A DNA stretch of 64,000 nucleotides from Bradyrhizobium betae (GCF_004123905.1 NZ_MZXW01000054.1:124001-188000), one strand, 5' to 3'. Positions 1 to 8,853 are shown, numbered from the stretch's first letter. The notes: generated by a model not told the origin, from the sequence alone. Numbers and translations are program-made.

Positions 1-1420
1 GCCGTGGCGCCGAACACGACTGCTGTCGCGCCCGTGAAGTTGGTGCCGGTGATCGTCACCGTCGTGCCGCCTCCACCTGGACCTGATGTCGGCGAAATCG
101 AGGTGACGGTCGGTGCCGGGACGTAGGTGAACTGATCGGCAGCTGAAGTTGCCGACGTACCGCCCGCGGTCGTGACCGTGACGTCGATGGTGCCGGCGGC
201 ATGCGCCGGCGATGTCGCGGTGATCTGGGTCGCTGAATTGACGGTGAAGCCCGTTGCCGCCGTGCCCCCGAACGAGATCGCCGTCGCGCCCGAGAGATTG
301 GTGCCGGTGATGATGACCGTCGTGCCGCCGGTCTGCGGGCCGGCCGTCGGTGAGATCGAGGTGACTGTTGGCGGCGCGACATAGGTGAACTGGTCGGCGG
401 CCGAAGTTGCCGACGTCCCGCCAGGGGTCGTGATCCTGACGTCAACAGTGCCGGCGCTGCCTGCCGGCGAGGTCGCGGTGATCGAGGTCGCCGAGTTGAA
501 GGTGAAGCCGGTTGCCGCCGTCGCACCGAACGTCACGGCGGTGACGCCGGTGAAATTGGTGCCTGTGATGGTCACGGTGGTGCCGCCCGCCGTGGGCCCT
601 GCCGTGGGCGAGATCGAGGTGACAGTCGGTGTGGGGATATAGGTGAACTGGTCTGCCGCCGATGTTGCAGACGTCCCGCCGGCCGTCGTCACGCGGACAT
701 CCACGGTGCCGGTCCCGGCTGGCGATGTCGCGGTGATCTGGGTCGCCGAATTGACGGTGAAGCCAGTCGCAGCCGTTGCCCCGAACGTCACGGCCGTCGC
801 ATTCAGCAGGTTGGTGCCGGTGATGGTCACGGTGGTGCCGCCGCCACCCGGGCCCGACGTCGGCGAGATCGAGGTGACGGTGGGCGCGGCCACATAGGTG
901 AACTGGTCGGAGGCCGTGGTCGCGGATGTTCCACCCGGTGTCGTGACGGTGACGTCGACGGTGCCAGCACTGCCGGCGGGAGCGGTGGCCGTGATCTGGG
1001 TATTGGAGTTGACCGTGTAGCCCGTGGCATTGGTCGCGCCGAATTTCACACCGGCCGCGCCTGTGGTCGTGCTGAAATTCGTACCGGCGATGATCACCGT
1101 CGTGCCGCCACCCGTTGGGCCGGAGGTCGGCGAGATCGAGGTGACGGTCGGCGCGGCAACATATGTGTATTGGTCTGCCGCCGACGTCGGCGATGTCGAG
1201 CCGTTCGTGACCGTGATATCGACGGTCCCGGCGGCCCCTGCCGGTGCGGTCGCGGTGATCTGGGTGTTGGAATTGACGGTGTAGCTGGTCGCGTTGGTGG
1301 CGCCGAACTTGACGCCGCCCGCGCCGGTCGTCCCGGTAAAATTAGTGCCTGTGATCACCACCGACGTGCCGCCGGCCAAGGGCCCGGACGTCGGTGAAAT
1401 CGCCGTCACCGTCGGGCTGG
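1..1420 (-). repeat. Tandem repeats encoding IPT/TIG units
   Basis: Near-identical units recur with the DQFTYV/DQYTYV codons at about 124, 382, 640, 895 and 1162, giving periods of 258, 258, 255 and 267 bp (85-89 codons). The DNA, not only the protein, is strongly conserved between units, which suggests recent duplication. The array continues past the left edge, so the copy number is unknown. Confidence 0.9.
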
Positions 1421-2048
1421 GCAGATTGATCGTGAACACAAAAGGGGTGTTCGCGATCGAACTGCCGGGACAGCTCGAGGTGAAATCGCTGCAGCCCGGC
1501 GCGTAATAGAGCGTGATCGTCTCCTGTCCGCTGCCCGTCTTGCTGTTCAGCGTGATGTCGATCCCGGCCTGACCGGAATTCGCACTTACACCAGCTCCGT
1601 TCGGGTTTGCTGGATGAAACGTATAGGTCGCCTTCGCCGTCGTCGGATTGTAGTCAGCGGCGGTGAGCTGTTGGTTGCCCGCATTGGTGCCGCTGGAATT
1701 GGAGATTGGCGCGTTCCAGAATGAATCTGTGCCCGAGACGGAAAAAAGGCCCCAAACAACGGAGTCGTCGGCAGGGGCGGAGGCCGTGCCGACAGTTAAG
1801 CACAGGCGGTAGGTCTGACCGACCGACGTGAAGTTGACCGTTACACCCGACGTGGAATTCGTCGTTTGATCGCAAGCAGCATTCGCCGCGGCCATCGCGC
1901 CGAGCATCAAGACGGCCGCGATGCAGATGCGTTGAGCCGCCCGCCAGACAGAGCGCAATATCCGCGACGGGATAGCTCCACCATCGCGTGCCGGGACCGC
2001 CAATTCCCCGATTATGTCTGGAACGGCCACCGCAATTGCGTGACTCAC
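1..2048 (-). CDS. Secreted multi-IPT/TIG-repeat protein (C-terminus outside window)
   Basis: The minus frame is open from a GTG at 2048 to the window edge (682 codons, no stop), so the C-terminus is missing. The GTG follows an AAGGGGGG ribosome site. An Arg-containing N-region and a hydrophobic stretch ending ANA-AC (about residues 41-58) form a signal peptide. A ~150-residue N-terminal domain of unknown type with two Cys follows (about 60-210). Then come five full and one partial IPT/TIG units, each with the family signature PTVTSISPTSGP...GGTTVTITGTNF and ending DQFTYV. IPT/TIG modules are Ig-like folds found in adhesins and surface proteins. The gene is divergent from the tail-collar genes. 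A surface or extracellular binding role is inferred; the ligand is unknown. Confidence 0.85.
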   Translation of the reverse strand, partial: MSHAIAVAVPDIIGELAVPARDGGAIPSRILRSVWRAAQRICIAAVLMLGAMAAANAACDQTTNSTSGVTVNFTSVGQTYRLCLTVGTASAPADDSVVWGLFSVSGTDSFWNAPISNSSGTNAGNQQLTAADYNPTTAKATYTFHPANPNGAGVSANSGQAGIDITLNSKTGSGQETITLYYAPGCSDFTSSCPGSSIANTPFVFTINLPSPTVTAISPTSGPLAGGTSVVITGTNFTGTTGAGGVKFGATNATSYTVNSNTQITATAPAGAAGTVDITVTNGSTSPTSAADQYTYVAAPTVTSISPTSGPTGGGTTVIIAGTNFSTTTGAAGVKFGATNATGYTVNSNTQITATAPAGSAGTVDVTVTTPGGTSATTASDQFTYVAAPTVTSISPTSGPGGGGTTVTITGTNLLNATAVTFGATAATGFTVNSATQITATSPAGTGTVDVRVTTAGGTSATSAADQFTYIPTPTVTSISPTAGPTAGGTTVTITGTNFTGVTAVTFGATAATGFTFNSATSITATSPAGSAGTVDVRITTPGGTSATSAADQFTYVAPPTVTSISPTAGPQTGGTTVIITGTNLSGATAISFGGTAATGFTVNSATQITATSPAHAAGTIDVTVTTAGGTSATSAADQFTYVPAPTVTSISPTSGPGGGGTTVTITGTNFTGATAVVFGAT

Positions 2049-2400
2049 CGGCCCCCCTTGGCGGCAGCTCTCGACGGAGCAGCCGCCTAAAATCCCTGAT
2101 TGTGAAATTATTCGCGTAAATTGTTGCGTGCATTTGGACGGGACGCGGTGCACAACGCAAGCGCGCAAGCCTCAAACCAAGTTGCGGACACTACTTTCCG
2201 GCGAACCGTTGCATGGCGGCAACAAAAGCGTGCTTTGGTCGCAGTCGACGCACGCCAATTTATGGTTGTGCTTGCGCTTGACTGTCAACGCTGGCTGATT
2301 AACAATCTCGGCGAGTGTGACGCAAGAAATTCATTCTTTAATTTAAGGATCGTCGTCGCGGTCTGCGCGCGACGGACCACTTGTTTTTTTGGGAGGGGTC
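2049..2400. promoter_or_regulatory. Divergent intergenic region with candidate promoter for tail-collar genes
   Basis: This 352-bp gap separates the IPT gene (leftward) from the first tail-collar gene (rightward). TTGACT at 2278-2283 and AACAAT at 2301-2306, 17 bp apart, form a plausible but weak sigma70-type promoter pointing right. A strong ribosome site (GGGAGGGG, 2391-2398) precedes the ATG at 2401. The sequence is less GC-rich than the flanking genes. I see no convincing gene in it. Confidence 0.4.
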
Positions 2401-2946
2401 ATGCCGTACGAGCCTGTTCTCGGCCAGATTATGCCTTTTGCGGGCGCAATAATTCCCAGAGGCTGGGCGCCGTGTAACGGTGCGCTGCTGTCGATCCAGC
2501 AAAATTCCGGGCTGTTCTCGTTGCTCGGTACCTATTATGGCGGCAACGGAATGACGACATTTGCGCTTCCTGATCTGCGCGGTCGCGCGATCCTGGGCTC
2601 GAGTGGCGGCGGTGGTTCATACCCGGTCGGCATGGTCAGCGGAACGAATTCGGTCCCCTTGATCGTGTCGCAGCTCCCGGCCCACAACCATCTCATTCAA
2701 GTGTCCGCGACGGCCGGAGCCGGACGTGGAAACGTGCCTCCTAACAATAATGTCTTCGGGACGAACTCCCTGCCGCCGGGCAATCCAGCGATGATTTTCG
2801 CAGAGCCGGGCGGCGGCGACACGCCTTTGGCGATCGGCACCAACCTGGTGAATGAGGGCCTTGGTCAGGCGCACAACAACCTGCAGCCCTATCTCGCGAT
2901 CAGCTATCTGATTGCGACGCAGGGGATATATCCGTCGCGAAACTGA
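2401..2946 (+). CDS. Phage tail collar domain protein (copy 1)
   Basis: The 181-residue product has the tail-collar / microcystin-dependent protein (MdpB, COG4675) pattern: GW-x-x-C-x-G at residues 21-27, a YGG segment near 46-48, LPDLRGR at 56-62, a Gly-rich loop, then a conserved PAHNH and an ending like AISYLIATQGIYP. The ATG at 2401 is chosen over the upstream in-frame TTG at 2389 because GGGAGGGG lies just before it. The fold occurs in phage short tail fibres and in bacterial secreted proteins. It is first of three tandem paralogues with no capsid, terminase or portal gene nearby, so a prophage remnant is unlikely. Cellular function is unknown. Confidence 0.85.
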   Translation: MPYEPVLGQIMPFAGAIIPRGWAPCNGALLSIQQNSGLFSLLGTYYGGNGMTTFALPDLRGRAILGSSGGGGSYPVGMVSGTNSVPLIVSQLPAHNHLIQVSATAGAGRGNVPPNNNVFGTNSLPPGNPAMIFAEPGGGDTPLAIGTNLVNEGLGQAHNNLQPYLAISYLIATQGIYPSRN

Positions 2947-3060
2947 CCGCTGCACAACGGGACTTGCGCGAACGACATTCTGCACACCGACGCTTCGAAC
3001 TTCCACGCATGCACCCTTCAAATTGAAGCGGTAGAGCGCACAGGCAAAGGATCACAGGCG

Positions 3061-3588
3061 ATGTCAGATCCGTATATCGGCGAGATTCGACTGTTCGGCT
3101 TTCCGCGTATTCCCAACGGTTGGTTGGCGTGCGCCGGACAATCGCTGCCGATTTCACAATACGAAACGCTTTATACCGTGGTCGGCACGACCTATGGCGG
3201 CGACGGTGCCAGCACCTTCAACCTTCCCGATCTTCGCGGCCGCGTCGCGATCGGACAGGGACAGGGTCAAGGCTTCCCGAACTACGTGTTGGGGCAGGTT
3301 GGGGGTGAGGAGCAGCACACGCTGGTCGAGGCCGAAATGCCGGCCCACAGTCATGCGCTGGCGTCCTCCACCGCGACGGGGACGGCGGCAACGCCCGGGC
3401 AGACTCTCCATCTTGCCACGGCGTCAGCGGGTGAACTCTATGCGCCGACTGCGAACGCCGGGACTTACGCTGTCATGGCCGCCTGCGTCACGACGGCTGG
3501 CAACAGCGTCGCGCACGACAACATGATGCCGACCGTCGTTGCCAATTACTGCATCTGCTACTCAGGCATCTTCCCTTCATCCGGCTAG
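3061..3588 (+). CDS. Phage tail collar domain protein (copy 2)
   Basis: The 175-residue paralogue starts MSDPYIGEIRLFGF and contains PNGWLACAGQ, TYGGDGASTF, an intact LPDLRGR and EMPAHSH, ending CYSGIFPSSG. This is the canonical MdpB/tail-collar arrangement. It lies 114 bp after copy 1 and 40 bp before copy 3 on the same strand, so the three are probably co-transcribed. No signal peptide is visible, so any export would need another route. The two late Cys residues in NYCICYSG are a family-like feature. The role is unknown. Confidence 0.87.
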   Translation: MSDPYIGEIRLFGFPRIPNGWLACAGQSLPISQYETLYTVVGTTYGGDGASTFNLPDLRGRVAIGQGQGQGFPNYVLGQVGGEEQHTLVEAEMPAHSHALASSTATGTAATPGQTLHLATASAGELYAPTANAGTYAVMAACVTTAGNSVAHDNMMPTVVANYCICYSGIFPSSG

Positions 3589-3628
3589 ACTGCGCGCGCA
3601 TCCGTATTCAGTCTCGAGGAAAGACACC

Positions 3629-4171
3629 ATGTCAGAACCGTACGTCGGAGAAATTCAGGCCTTCCCGTTTTCTTGGGCGGTCGGCGGCTTCAACAATATT
3701 TGGCTGCCGTGCGGCGGCCAGCTTCTCGCCCTTCAGACCTACAGCACTCTGTATTCACTGATCGGCACCTCTTACGGCGGCAACGGTACGACCAATTTCG
3801 CCTTGCCGAACCTGAACGGGTCGATCGCGATCAGCCAGGGCCAGGGTCCGGGATTGCAGAATCGCGTCATCGGCGAGGTCGTCGGCAGTGCTCAGGTGAG
3901 CTTGGTCAGCGACAACATGGCGACGCACACGCACGTCCTGCAGCTCGGCAACAAGAGCGCGCAAGGTGCTGTGCCGGGTCCCGGAGCGCCGGGGAGCACG
4001 GTGGCGATCGATCCTGGCTTCAACGGCTTCACGGCGCCGCCCGGCACTCTGACCTTGGCGCCCAACGCCGTCGCGCTCACCGGGCAGAACCTTCCTCATG
4101 AGAACATGCAGCCCACCCAGGCGATCGTCTGGTGCATCGCCTATGCAGGAATTTTTCCATCCTTCTCCTGA
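3629..4171 (+). CDS. Phage tail collar domain protein (copy 3, divergent)
   Basis: This 180-residue paralogue starts MSEPYVGEIQAFPF. The ATG at 3629 follows GAGGAAAG and aligns with the starts of copies 1 and 2; the frame is open further upstream but that part overlaps copy 2. The usual LPDLRGR is replaced by LPNLNGS and the N-terminal segment holds an insertion (WAVGGFNN), so it is the most divergent copy. The C-terminus (ENMQPTQAIVWCIAYAGIFPS) matches the family. Divergence may reflect a distinct subunit in a hetero-oligomer; this is inference. Confidence 0.85.
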   Translation: MSEPYVGEIQAFPFSWAVGGFNNIWLPCGGQLLALQTYSTLYSLIGTSYGGNGTTNFALPNLNGSIAISQGQGPGLQNRVIGEVVGSAQVSLVSDNMATHTHVLQLGNKSAQGAVPGPGAPGSTVAIDPGFNGFTAPPGTLTLAPNAVALTGQNLPHENMQPTQAIVWCIAYAGIFPSFS

Positions 4172-4193
4172 ACCATCTTGAGTGCGCGACGGC

Positions 4194-4709
4194 ATGATTG
4201 ATGGCGCGGCGCTAGACATCGTCCCGGACGATCCGGCGCTGCGGCTTCGGCCCGCGGGCCCGAGCGACGAGCCATTCATCCGCCATCTCTTCGAGGAGGT
4301 GCGGACCGGGCAATTCGCCGCCACGGGCCTGTCCGGGCCGATCCTCGATCAGGTGATCGCGCAGCAGTTCAGCAGCCAGACGGCCGGGTATGCCGCGCAA
4401 TTTCCCGACGCGCTATCGCTGATCGTGACACGAGACGGCACCGCGATCGGCCGGTTGCTGCTTCATTGCGCAAGCGAGCGCTTGCACATCGTCGATATCG
4501 CGCTGCTGCCAGCTGATTGCGGTCACGGCGCCGGGACGAAGATCATCGAATCTCTCGCAGCGAGCGCACGGCAGCTGAGTGTCGAAGCGCTGACGCTCAC
4601 GGTGCTCGCGAGCAATGTGGCCGCGCACAGGTTCTACCTGCGGCGCGGATTTGCCGAGACCGGGCAGGCGGGCGCCGCCCACATCGCGATGAGAAAGGAC
4701 CTGACCTAA
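4194..4709 (+). CDS. GNAT-family N-acetyltransferase
   Basis: The product (171 residues from ATG 4194; 175 from an in-frame GTG at 4182) shows the GNAT layout: an N-terminal strand with LRLRPAGPSDE, motif A around DIALLPADCGHGAGTKII with the acetyl-CoA pyrophosphate loop, and a terminal NVAAHRFYLRRGF motif B. It begins 22 bp after tail-collar copy 3 on the same strand, so it likely shares its transcript. The substrate cannot be read from sequence; modification of a collar protein or of a small molecule are both possible. It overlaps the convergent epoxide hydrolase gene by four bases. Confidence 0.85.
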   Translation: MIDGAALDIVPDDPALRLRPAGPSDEPFIRHLFEEVRTGQFAATGLSGPILDQVIAQQFSSQTAGYAAQFPDALSLIVTRDGTAIGRLLLHCASERLHIVDIALLPADCGHGAGTKIIESLAASARQLSVEALTLTVLASNVAAHRFYLRRGFAETGQAGAAHIAMRKDLT

Positions 4710-5662
4710 CGCACCGCCGCCTCGCGCAAAAATTTCACCAGCGCCGCGTTCACCTCGTCGGGCCGCTCCTGCTGCACCCAATGGCCGGCGCCTTCTATGA
4801 TGAGTTTTCGCGTCAGATTGGGCAGCACGCGCTCCAGCTCGTTGACGCGCTTGGCTCCGATCAGCCCCGTGATGACCGCGTCTTTCGAACCGGCGATGAA
4901 GAGGGAGGGCTGGTGGATCTGCGCATCCTGCCAGGGCGCCGTCAGCTCCCAATTGCGGTCGAGGTTGCGATACCAGTTCAGCCCGCCGCGGAAGCCGGAC
5001 TTGCGGAAGGCCTCGTTGAAGATGGCCAGATCGGCCTCGCTGAGCCAGGCGGGCAGCGGCTCCTCGGCAGTGGCGTGGCCGAGGAAGCCCTTGCCCTCCT
5101 GCACGAACATGGCGGCGCTGGGATCGGCGAGGCCGCGGCCGCCGAGCACGATGCGCATGGTACGGGCAACGTCGTGCTCGAGCTCGGCCTCGGCGACGCT
5201 CGGGGTCTGGAAATACTGCCAGTAGAAATTGGTCACGCCGCCCTGGCGCAGCAGGTCGAGCGGCTTGCCGCGACCGCGGAACGGCGGCGGCACGCTGAGG
5301 CCCGCGACCGCTGTGAAGATGTCGGGCCGGAACAGCGCCGCATGCCAGGCGACCGGCGCGCCCCAGTCGTGGCCGACCACCATCGCCTTGGGCTCGCCCA
5401 GCGCCTGAACGAGGCCGACGATGTCACCGACCGTGTCGAAGATCGAATAGGCATTCGCTTCAGACGGCGCCGCGCTCTGGCCATAGCCGCGCATGTCGGG
5501 GGCGACGACGTGGAAGCCGGCGTCCGCGAGCGCTACGATCTGGTGGCGCCAGGAATAGGACAGTTCCGGCCAGCCATGGCACAGCACCACCAGCGGGCCC
5601 TGGCCGGCTTCGCGGATGAACAGGTCGATCCCGTTGGCCTTGATCACGCGGGTGGAGGACAT
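4706..5662 (-). CDS. Alpha/beta hydrolase, epoxide hydrolase-like
   Basis: The 318-residue protein has the soluble epoxide hydrolase pattern: oxyanion HGWPE, nucleophile Asp in GHDWGAP, cap-domain Tyr candidates in FYWQYF and NWYRNL, an acid Asp in GSKDAVI and the catalytic His in GAGHWVQQE. The ATG at 5662 is preceded by GGCGGAAAA; the frame stays open upstream toward the divergent carboxypeptidase, but that extension lacks family similarity. It probably hydrolyses epoxides to diols in the cytoplasm. Haloalkane or fluoroacetate dehalogenases share this fold, but the Tyr pattern favours epoxide hydrolase. Confidence 0.85.
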   Translation of the reverse strand: MSSTRVIKANGIDLFIREAGQGPLVVLCHGWPELSYSWRHQIVALADAGFHVVAPDMRGYGQSAAPSEANAYSIFDTVGDIVGLVQALGEPKAMVVGHDWGAPVAWHAALFRPDIFTAVAGLSVPPPFRGRGKPLDLLRQGGVTNFYWQYFQTPSVAEAELEHDVARTMRIVLGGRGLADPSAAMFVQEGKGFLGHATAEEPLPAWLSEADLAIFNEAFRKSGFRGGLNWYRNLDRNWELTAPWQDAQIHQPSLFIAGSKDAVITGLIGAKRVNELERVLPNLTRKLIIEGAGHWVQQERPDEVNAALVKFLREAAVR

Positions 5663-5814
5663 CGCTTTTCCGCCTTGTTTCAGGGGTTTGGTCAGGAAAG
5701 ATGAGGTGCCACGATAGGGCCGCGGCGAGAATCGTGCAAACTCGGGTGCTGGCGCCAACCTCGTGTTGTTCGCACCGATTCCAACTGTTAGAACGCCGCT
5801 CTCAGGGCTTCGCC

Positions 5815-7077
5815 ATGGCATTTCGTCTCTCTCCGCTTCGTCGCGACCGGTTCACCACCGGAGCGCTGGTGCGCGGGCTGATCGCTGCTGTCCTGGTGGC
5901 GGGCATCGGCTGGAGCGGGGCGCTCTACGCCGCCAACCAGAGCGTCCAGGGCGCCAAGAAGGCGGAAGAGGCCGGCTTCGACGGCGACGCGCCGACCGCG
6001 ATCCTGATCGAGGCCTCCAGCGGCAGCGTGCTGTTCGAGAAGAACGCCGACGAGCTGCGCGCGCCCTCCAGCATGATGAAGCTGATGACGGCGGAGGTTG
6101 TCTTCAACGCCATCAAGAAGGGCGACATGAAGCTGACCGACGAATACCGGATCAGCGAGAACGCCTGGCGCAAGGGTGGCGCGCCCTCGGGCGGCTCGAC
6201 CATGTTCGCGGCCATCAACAGCAAGGTCTCGGTCGACGACCTCCTGCACGGCGCCATCATCCAGAGCGGCAACGACGCCTGCATCGCGCTTGCCGAAGGC
6301 ATCGCCGGCAACGAGAAGATATTCGCCGCCGATTTCATGACCAAGCGCGCCCGCGAGCTCGGCATGCCGAAGTCGACCTTTGGCAATTCCAACGGCCTGC
6401 CCGATCCCGGCAACAAGATGACCGTGCGCGAGCTCGGCATCCTCGCCCGGCACATCATTCTGGACTTCCCCGAATTCTACAAGCTGTTCGGCGAGAAGGA
6501 ATTCACCTGGAACAAGATCCGCCAGCCGAACCGCAATCCGTTGCTGAATTCGATGGAAGGTGCGGACGGCCTGAAGACCGGGTTTACCAAGGAAGGCGGC
6601 TACGGCATGGTCGGCTCTGCCGTGCAGAACGGCACGCGGCTCATCGTCGTCGTCAACGGGCTCGAAGACCCCGAGGATCGCGCCACCGAAGCCAAGAAGA
6701 TGCTGGAATGGGGCTTTCGCAATTTCGAGACCCGCACGTTGATCGCGGCCGACCAGCCGGTCGGCTACGCAAAAGTGTTCGGCGGCGAGAGCCGCTCGGT
6801 GAAACTGGTCGCGAAAGATCCCGTGAAGGTGATGGTGCACAAGAACGGTAGCGACAAGCTGATCGCGCGCGTGGTCTATAGTGGTCCGGTGCGGGCGCCT
6901 GTCGAGGCTGGCCAGAAGGTCGGCGTGGTCAAGGTCTGGCGTAGCGGCAATATCGCGGTGGAGACGCCGGTCTATGCGGCCGATGCGATCGCCACCGGCT
7001 CGACCGTGCGCCGCGCGATCGATGGTGCCAGCGAGCTCGTGATCGGCATGTTCCGCGCGGGCGCCGAGAAGCTCTGA
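5815..7077 (+). CDS. dacC: D-alanyl-D-alanine carboxypeptidase (PBP5 family)
   Basis: The 420-residue product has an N-terminal signal/anchor segment (about 20-40) and the serine DD-peptidase motifs: SMMK with catalytic Ser86 and Lys89, SGN in QSGNDAC, and KTG in LKTGFTKEGG. The C-terminal ~100 residues match a PBP5 C-terminal beta domain. It trims terminal D-Ala from peptidoglycan stem peptides in the periplasm. The ATG at 5815 is chosen because the signal peptide starts there. It heads the operon that continues with tmk two bases after its stop. dacF is an alternative name in alphaproteobacteria. Confidence 0.93.
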   Translation: MAFRLSPLRRDRFTTGALVRGLIAAVLVAGIGWSGALYAANQSVQGAKKAEEAGFDGDAPTAILIEASSGSVLFEKNADELRAPSSMMKLMTAEVVFNAIKKGDMKLTDEYRISENAWRKGGAPSGGSTMFAAINSKVSVDDLLHGAIIQSGNDACIALAEGIAGNEKIFAADFMTKRARELGMPKSTFGNSNGLPDPGNKMTVRELGILARHIILDFPEFYKLFGEKEFTWNKIRQPNRNPLLNSMEGADGLKTGFTKEGGYGMVGSAVQNGTRLIVVVNGLEDPEDRATEAKKMLEWGFRNFETRTLIAADQPVGYAKVFGGESRSVKLVAKDPVKVMVHKNGSDKLIARVVYSGPVRAPVEAGQKVGVVKVWRSGNIAVETPVYAADAIATGSTVRRAIDGASELVIGMFRAGAEKL

Positions 7078-7079
7078 TC

Positions 7080-7766
7080 ATGAGTGAAAGTGCGGGACAG
7101 CGGCGGTCCGGACGCGGACGTTTCATCACCTTTGAAGGCGGCGAGGGAACTGGCAAGTCGACCCAGATCAAGAAGCTTGCCGACCGGCTCAAGGCCGCGA
7201 AGCTTCGCACCCTCGTCACGCGCGAGCCGGGTGGCTCGCCTGGTGCCGAGATCATGCGCCATCTGGTGCTGTCGGGGATGGGCAAGCTGCTCGGGCCCGA
7301 GGCCGAGACACTGCTGTTCGCAGCCGCCCGTGACGACCACGTCCGCACCGTGATCGAGCCCGCGCTCAAGCAGGGCATTTGGGTGCTGTGCGACCGTTTT
7401 GCCGACTCGACGCGCGCATATCAGGGCAGCCTCGGCAGCGTTCCAATTGGTCTCATCAATGCGATGCAGCGGGTCACGATCGGCGATCTCAAGCCTGATC
7501 TCACCATCATCCTCGATTTGCCTGTCGAGATCGGCCTCCAGCGCGCCGCCGCGCGCCGCGGCAGCAGCACGCCCGACAGGTTCGAGGGCGAGAAGCTCAG
7601 CTTCCACCAGGGCCTGCGCGAGGCTTATCGCAAGATCGCGGCGGACGAGCCTTCGCGCTGCGTGCTGATCGACGCCAATTCCGATCCCGATACAGTGGCT
7701 GGGCGCGTCTGGAGTGTAATGCGCGAGCGGCTGCTCCTGACGCCAGCCTCGGTGGTTTCCGTATGA
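7080..7766 (+). CDS. tmk: Thymidylate kinase
   Basis: The 228-residue protein has the P-loop GGEGTGKST (residues 20-28), REPGG for dTMP binding, the DRFADSTRAYQG segment and a LID region with RAAARRG. It phosphorylates dTMP to dTDP. Length and motif order are normal. It lies between dacC and holB, and its TGA stop overlaps the holB ATG (ATGA), so the two are translationally coupled. Confidence 0.96.
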   Translation: MSESAGQRRSGRGRFITFEGGEGTGKSTQIKKLADRLKAAKLRTLVTREPGGSPGAEIMRHLVLSGMGKLLGPEAETLLFAAARDDHVRTVIEPALKQGIWVLCDRFADSTRAYQGSLGSVPIGLINAMQRVTIGDLKPDLTIILDLPVEIGLQRAAARRGSSTPDRFEGEKLSFHQGLREAYRKIAADEPSRCVLIDANSDPDTVAGRVWSVMRERLLLTPASVVSV

Positions 7767-8809
7767 GCCCGCGCAAGGCCGAGAGCGAGAGCGCGATTCC
7801 GCATCCGCGCGAGACGAGCCTTCTGTTCGGCCATCGCGAGGCCGAGACGGCGCTGCTGACGGCCTATCGCAGCGGGCGCATCCCGCATGCCTGGCTGATC
7901 GGCGGGCCGCAAGGCATCGGCAAGGCGACGCTGGCCTATCGCATGGCGCGTTTCGTGCTCGCCCGCGGCCAGCCGCTGGCGCCAGCCGTGCAGCGCGCCG
8001 AAGACCTCGCGATCGATCCTGAGGACGCCGTGGCGCGCCAGGTCGCGGCCGGCTCGCATGGCGGCCTTTTGACGCTGGAGCGCACCGCCAACGACCGCGG
8101 CGTGATGCGCACCGTGATCACCGTGGACGAGACCCGCGAGACGATCGGCTTCTTCGGCTCGACCGCTGCGGCGGAAGGCTGGCGCGTCTGTATCGTCGAT
8201 ACTGTCGACGAGCTCAATCCGAATGCGGCCAACGCGCTGCTGAAGATCCTGGAGGAGCCGCCGCAGCAATCGCTGTTCCTGCTGGTGAGCCACGCGCCGG
8301 CGCGCGTGCTCGCCACAATTCAGTCACGTTGCCGCAAGCTGCGCCTGCGGCCGCTCGAAACGGATGAGGTGATCGGCGCGGCGGCTTCGGCGGCTGATCT
8401 CGCTCCGACCGACCTCGCCCTGCGCGAAGCGGCGGAGGCCTCCGAGGGCAGCGTGGCGCGGGCGCTGACGCTGCTCGGCGGGGATGCGTTGAAACTCCAG
8501 CAGCGCACGGCGTCGCTGCTTGCGCGACTGCCACAAGTCGATCCGCGCGAATTGCATACGCTCGGCGAATCGCTGGGGACCAGCGATCGCGTCGCGCTTG
8601 CGGCCTTCATCGACGGCATCGATCGCTGGATCGCGGAACGCCTGCATGCGGACGAGGCCAACGCCAACCAGAACCTGCCGCGCCTTGCGCGCCTAGCTGA
8701 GGTATGGGAAAAGATCGTCCGCGCCGCGCGCGACACCGAAACCTACAATCTGGAGCGAAAGCCCTTGGTTTTCTCGGTGTTCGGCTGGCTGGCGGACGCA
8801 ACGCGCTAG
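7763..8809 (+). CDS. holB: DNA polymerase III delta' subunit
   Basis: The 348-residue protein has the clamp-loader layout: an N-terminal AAA+ domain with a P-loop-like GPQGIGKAT, a conserved NALLKILEEPP helix and the SRC motif in QSRCRKLRLRPL, then a helical C-terminal domain. The four-Cys zinc site of the E. coli protein is not visible. It acts in the clamp loader that places the sliding clamp on DNA. Its ATG overlaps the tmk stop. The tmk-holB pairing is widely conserved and supports the call. Confidence 0.94.
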   Translation: MSPRKAESESAIPHPRETSLLFGHREAETALLTAYRSGRIPHAWLIGGPQGIGKATLAYRMARFVLARGQPLAPAVQRAEDLAIDPEDAVARQVAAGSHGGLLTLERTANDRGVMRTVITVDETRETIGFFGSTAAAEGWRVCIVDTVDELNPNAANALLKILEEPPQQSLFLLVSHAPARVLATIQSRCRKLRLRPLETDEVIGAAASAADLAPTDLALREAAEASEGSVARALTLLGGDALKLQQRTASLLARLPQVDPRELHTLGESLGTSDRVALAAFIDGIDRWIAERLHADEANANQNLPRLARLAEVWEKIVRAARDTETYNLERKPLVFSVFGWLADATR

Positions 8810-8853
8810 GCGCATTCGTTTCCAAATTTGAGAAGTCGGTAAAGGAATTCGTC

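Noticed and set aside
2401..4171. Prophage or phage tail module
   Set aside because: Only collar-domain genes are present; no terminase, capsid, portal, tape measure, lysis or integrase genes are seen.
4517..5704. Long plus-strand frame opposite the epoxide hydrolase
   Set aside because: It mirrors a real gene in high-GC DNA and has no family motifs; the minus frame has a full catalytic set.
8704..8853. Upstream extension of the metG frame into holB
   Set aside because: It lies inside the holB coding end in another frame; the GTG at 8854 has the ribosome site.
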